Assembly (NCBI GenBank): GCA_002395965.1
Contig: DGVT01000057.1
Span: 1 to 8,522 of the forward strand
Origin: Porphyromonadaceae bacterium UBA4277
GTDB taxonomy: Bacteria > Bacteroidota > Bacteroidia > Bacteroidales > Muribaculaceae
Direction of reading: 5' to 3'
DNA length: 8,522 nucleotides
Shown: piece by piece, positions 7,308 through 8,522 of the stretch
Numbering within the stretch: position 1 is the first letter of the stretch
Layout of the letters: each line of letters opens with the position of its first letter
Program-made: the position numbers and the translations under genes
Notes under the pieces: model-generated
What the model was told of the DNA's origin: nothing
Database searches by the model: none
What the model saw: the letters and a program-made list of their open reading frames with translations, nothing else

Positions 7308-7513
7308 GGGTGTGTCATAATTCAGAAAAAGCGTTGAAAACGCAGGCGCATCGAAGATGCGACCATTTCTTTAACACCATGCAAGCAACATCGAAGATGT
7401 GCGCAGCTTGGTGAGAGACAGCGACTTAAAAGGTGCTTCGAAGATGCACTATATCAGTGACGTAATCTCAAAATTCAATCAAAGCCTTATGAAATAGAAT
7501 TATGACACATCCC
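7308..7513 (+). repeat. Dispersed hairpin element, right copy, bounded by terminal inverted repeats
   Basis: The right copy of the element also seen at 47-189, here 59 bp past the LRR stop. Its ends are inverted repeats: TGTGTCATAATTC (7311-7323) matches GAATTATGACACA (7497-7509) perfectly over 13 bp. The similarity extends to GGG/CCC with one extra base, giving a MITE-like unit of about 206 bp with no open reading frame. Plus-strand hairpins all have loop GAA: 7331-7343 (GCGTT-GAA-AACGC), 7347-7361 (CGCATC-GAA-GATGCG), 7388-7400 (ACATC-GAA-GATGT, enclosed by CAAGC/GCTTG at 7382-7386 and 7406-7410) and 7433-7449 (7-bp stem with one T-T mismatch). Only 7311-7449 is conserved with the left copy; 7450-7496 is not. 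No clear target-site duplication was found. Confidence 0.85.
7326..7343 (-). terminator. Terminator-like hairpin inside right repeat, minus direction
   Basis: On the minus strand GCGTT-TTC-AACGC is followed by TTTTTC, the counterpart of 154-172 in the left copy. Transcripts from the transposase gene reading leftwards would meet it before the LRR gene. It is followed 33 bp on by the second hairpin plus T tract at 7275-7293. The stem is short. Confidence 0.35.
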
Positions 7514-7734
7514 CCTTGATAATCAGGATGTTACATTTCGCCCCGGAAGGGCAAAAGCATAAAATGCAATTTTTTTCAAGTGAACTCAAGTTTAGAGTTT
7601 ACGAAACTCTGATCTCCAAACCTTATAAAATAATTTAGTAGTCCTTCGGGGGCCGTAGTCGCTCAGTGCGGCTGCGGCCTTCGTCGTCACTTCCCCCACC
7701 CAACAAAGACGCATTTGCAGCATGAACCGCCTCA
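7514..7734. other. Gene-free stretch downstream of the transposase, with hairpins
   Basis: No gene is evident. Structures include GCCC-CGGAA-GGGC near 7550-7562, AGAGTTT-ACG-AAACTCT (7594-7610) and an eight-pair stem GGCCGTAG/CTGCGGCC (7651-7658 with 7672-7679, one T-G pair). Lying 3' of the transposase gene, the last is a candidate right-end or 3' mRNA hairpin. No T tract follows it on either strand. Confidence 0.5.
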
Positions 7735-8181
7735 CTATGTCAGTCGGTAATCATTCCATTCAACTCCAGCCACATCCAGCAGGTGACGATATTCCGTCTC
7801 AAAGCCCTGGCGCTGATGATGCGTTTTCTGGTTCTCAATATAACGTCTCACCATGTCACGATCCCTGAGTGCATAAGTAAATGCACCATATTCCTTGCCC
7901 CAACCCTTGAATTGAGGGTACGAGGCCTGGTGGCTCTTAATCCAGTTATTTGATCCCAGTTTTATATCACGCACTAAGTCGGACAAAGAAACCGAAGGAT
8001 GAAGATTAATAAGAAAGTGAATATGATTCTCAATACCATTGATAGCATATATAACACAACCACGTTTCTTGATAATACCGGATATATAGTTGTATAGAGC
8101 TTCACACGACAGTTCAGGAATTGTCATTTCGCGTCGGTATGTGTTTATTACAACGTGATATATTGCGTTTACGGCACTCAT
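7735..8181 (-). CDS. IS200/RAYT-like HUH (Y1) transposase
   Basis: This small single-domain Y1 transposase is 148 residues from the ATG at 8181. The HUH metal-binding motif is H53-I-H55 (in ENHIHFLINL), and the likely catalytic tyrosine is Y114 in VRRYIENQKTHH, with the conserved Gln and His residues after it. Relatives cut and join single-stranded DNA at hairpins as dimers through a 5'-phosphotyrosine. The open frame extends to a TTG at 8232. The ATG at 8181 is preferred because the family typically begins MSxVN-x-YH and because a good promoter at 8199-8229 lies inside the longer version. Sequence resembles Bacteroidetes IS200/IS605-type TnpA proteins; no tnpB is adjacent. Whether it is a mobile IS200 copy or a REP-associated domesticated enzyme (RAYT) is undecided, but dense hairpin DNA on both sides favours a REP-like link. 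The gene looks intact. Confidence 0.85.
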   Translation of the reverse strand: MSAVNAIYHVVINTYRREMTIPELSCEALYNYISGIIKKRGCVIYAINGIENHIHFLINLHPSVSLSDLVRDIKLGSNNWIKSHQASYPQFKGWGKEYGAFTYALRDRDMVRRYIENQKTHHQRQGFETEYRHLLDVAGVEWNDYRLT

Positions 8182-8198
8182 GTGAGACAAGTTTTTTG

Positions 8199-8229
8199 CA
8201 AAAATACTAATTATTTTTTGCATAGACAA
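8199..8229 (-). promoter_or_regulatory. Candidate promoter of the transposase gene
   Basis: On the minus strand TATTTTTG (8206-8199) fits the TAnnTTTG box, with TTG (8229-8227) 20 bp upstream. Transcription would begin near 8192, about 10 nt before the ATG at 8181. Such a short leader suits low expression. Confidence 0.4.
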
Positions 8230-8255
8230 CAATGGTTACTGACCGGTGCGTGGGG

Positions 8256-8383
8256 CGACCTCTACGAGGTCGGATTTTCTGTGGGTTGTCAGTCTCCCCA
8301 CGCCATCCTGGTCTTCGACCAGGCCGCCGTGGGGTTTCATGCAGGGTCACCCCTTACGGGGTAACCGCAGGTCTCCGACCTGC
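8256..8383. repeat. Dense hairpin array upstream of the transposase (REP-like)
   Basis: Four compact palindromes lie within 128 bp. CGACCTC-TAC-GAGGTCG is at 8256-8272 (7 pairs). CCTGGTC-TTC-GACCAGG at 8307-8323 (7 pairs) is enclosed by CCCCACG/CGTGGGG (8296-8302 with 8328-8334). ACCCC-TTAC-GGGGT at 8349-8362 is extended past one mismatch to 8345-8366. GCAGGTC-TCC-GACCTGC is at 8367-8383 (7 pairs). ATGCAGG (8339-8345) can also pair with CCTGCAT (8379-8385). Minus-strand loops are GTA, GAA, GTAA and GGA. Together they could be the left-end structure of an IS200-type element or a REP cluster. Confidence 0.75.
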
Positions 8384-8522
8384 ATCGCCGTAATCACGGG
8401 TCCCAGCTGCCCACCCGCAAACAGCTACATCAACACGACAGCACGACCGGAGTCGCCCCAGCGACAGAGACCACACAGCCGGAGACGCAGACAGTCACAG
8501 CGAAGCCGGAGACGCAGACAGC
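8384..8522. repeat. Direct repeats at the right edge of the window
   Basis: AGCCGGAGACGCAGACAG occurs at 8477-8494 and again at 8504-8521, a 27-bp spacing. A shorter CCGGAG also appears at 8447. A small hairpin GTCGC-CCCA-GCGAC lies at 8452-8465 and CCGT-AATC-ACGG at 8388-8399. The 27-bp period keeps a reading frame open, but no start codon or recognisable protein was found, and the array runs out of the window. Confidence 0.5.

Larger units (their letters stand above)
7262..7589. repeat. 18-bp inverted repeat pair enclosing the right hairpin element
   Basis: The 18-mer at 7262-7279 is complementary to 7572-7589 (TTTTTCAAGTGAACTCAA) with one mismatch. The arms lie outside the 206-bp element at 7308-7513, giving a nested arrangement. 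They may be the ends of an older element into which the smaller one inserted, or two dispersed copies of one short repeat. Confidence 0.6.

Noticed and set aside
7331..7449. CRISPR-like array from repeated TCGAAGAT motifs
   Set aside because: Spacing is irregular, the repeats are only about 11-15 bp, and the whole block is itself conserved in the other copy. The would-be spacers are therefore not unique, and no cas gene is present.
1..7513. Composite transposon with the two inverted elements as ends
   Set aside because: The elements carry no transposase, the interior includes the essential dnaB, and the lone transposase lies outside. Dispersed repeats at gene 3' ends explain the layout better.
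7651..7679. Intrinsic terminator of the transposase gene
   Set aside because: The eight-pair stem is not followed by a T tract on the minus strand, so only a structural hairpin is claimed.
8155..8364. 69-codon plus-strand frame overlapping the transposase start and hairpins
   Set aside because: It is composed of the palindromic array and antisense transposase sequence, so protein coding is unlikely.

Overview
The window looks like a piece of a Bacteroidales chromosome, probably a gut or rumen lineage near Muribaculaceae or Prevotellaceae. This is inferred from a SusB-type GH97 glycosidase, a BspA-type leucine-rich-repeat protein, Bacteroidetes-style promoter boxes (TAnnTTTG at about -7) and A/T-rich leaders without Shine-Dalgarno sites. 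No rRNA, tRNA or CRISPR array was seen.

Layout. Positions 191-4259 hold a tightly packed minus-strand operon read right to left: replicative helicase dnaB, then a secreted GH97 alpha-glucosidase (10-20 bp gap), then a small CYTH/triphosphate-tunnel enzyme (26 bp gap). A 403-bp divergent intergenic region (4260-4662) carries a likely dnaB promoter and an unusual set of competing palindromes ahead of a plus-strand gene. That gene (4663-7251) encodes a secreted 862-residue BspA-like LRR protein built largely from an exact 507-bp (169-residue) tandem unit and ending in a dockerin-like pair of calcium loops. From 7252 to the end the DNA is repeat-rich and hairpin-rich, around one IS200/RAYT-like HUH (Y1) transposase gene on the minus strand (7735-8181).

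The most unusual signal is the repeat architecture. Nearly identical copies of a ~140-bp element lie in inverted orientation at 47-189 and 7308-7449. They sit just 3' of the two gene blocks, and in each case the same element end faces the gene's stop codon. Each copy carries four hairpins whose loop is GAA on one strand. A second hairpin array lies upstream of the transposase at 8256-8383, with different stems but GTA, GAA and GGA loops. On one strand nearly all of these hairpins therefore have a GNA triloop, a class known to make exceptionally stable single-stranded DNA mini-hairpins. Because Y1 transposases of the IS200/RAYT group recognise single-stranded hairpins, a REP/BIME-like family served by such an enzyme is an attractive hypothesis. 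The window itself cannot prove it.
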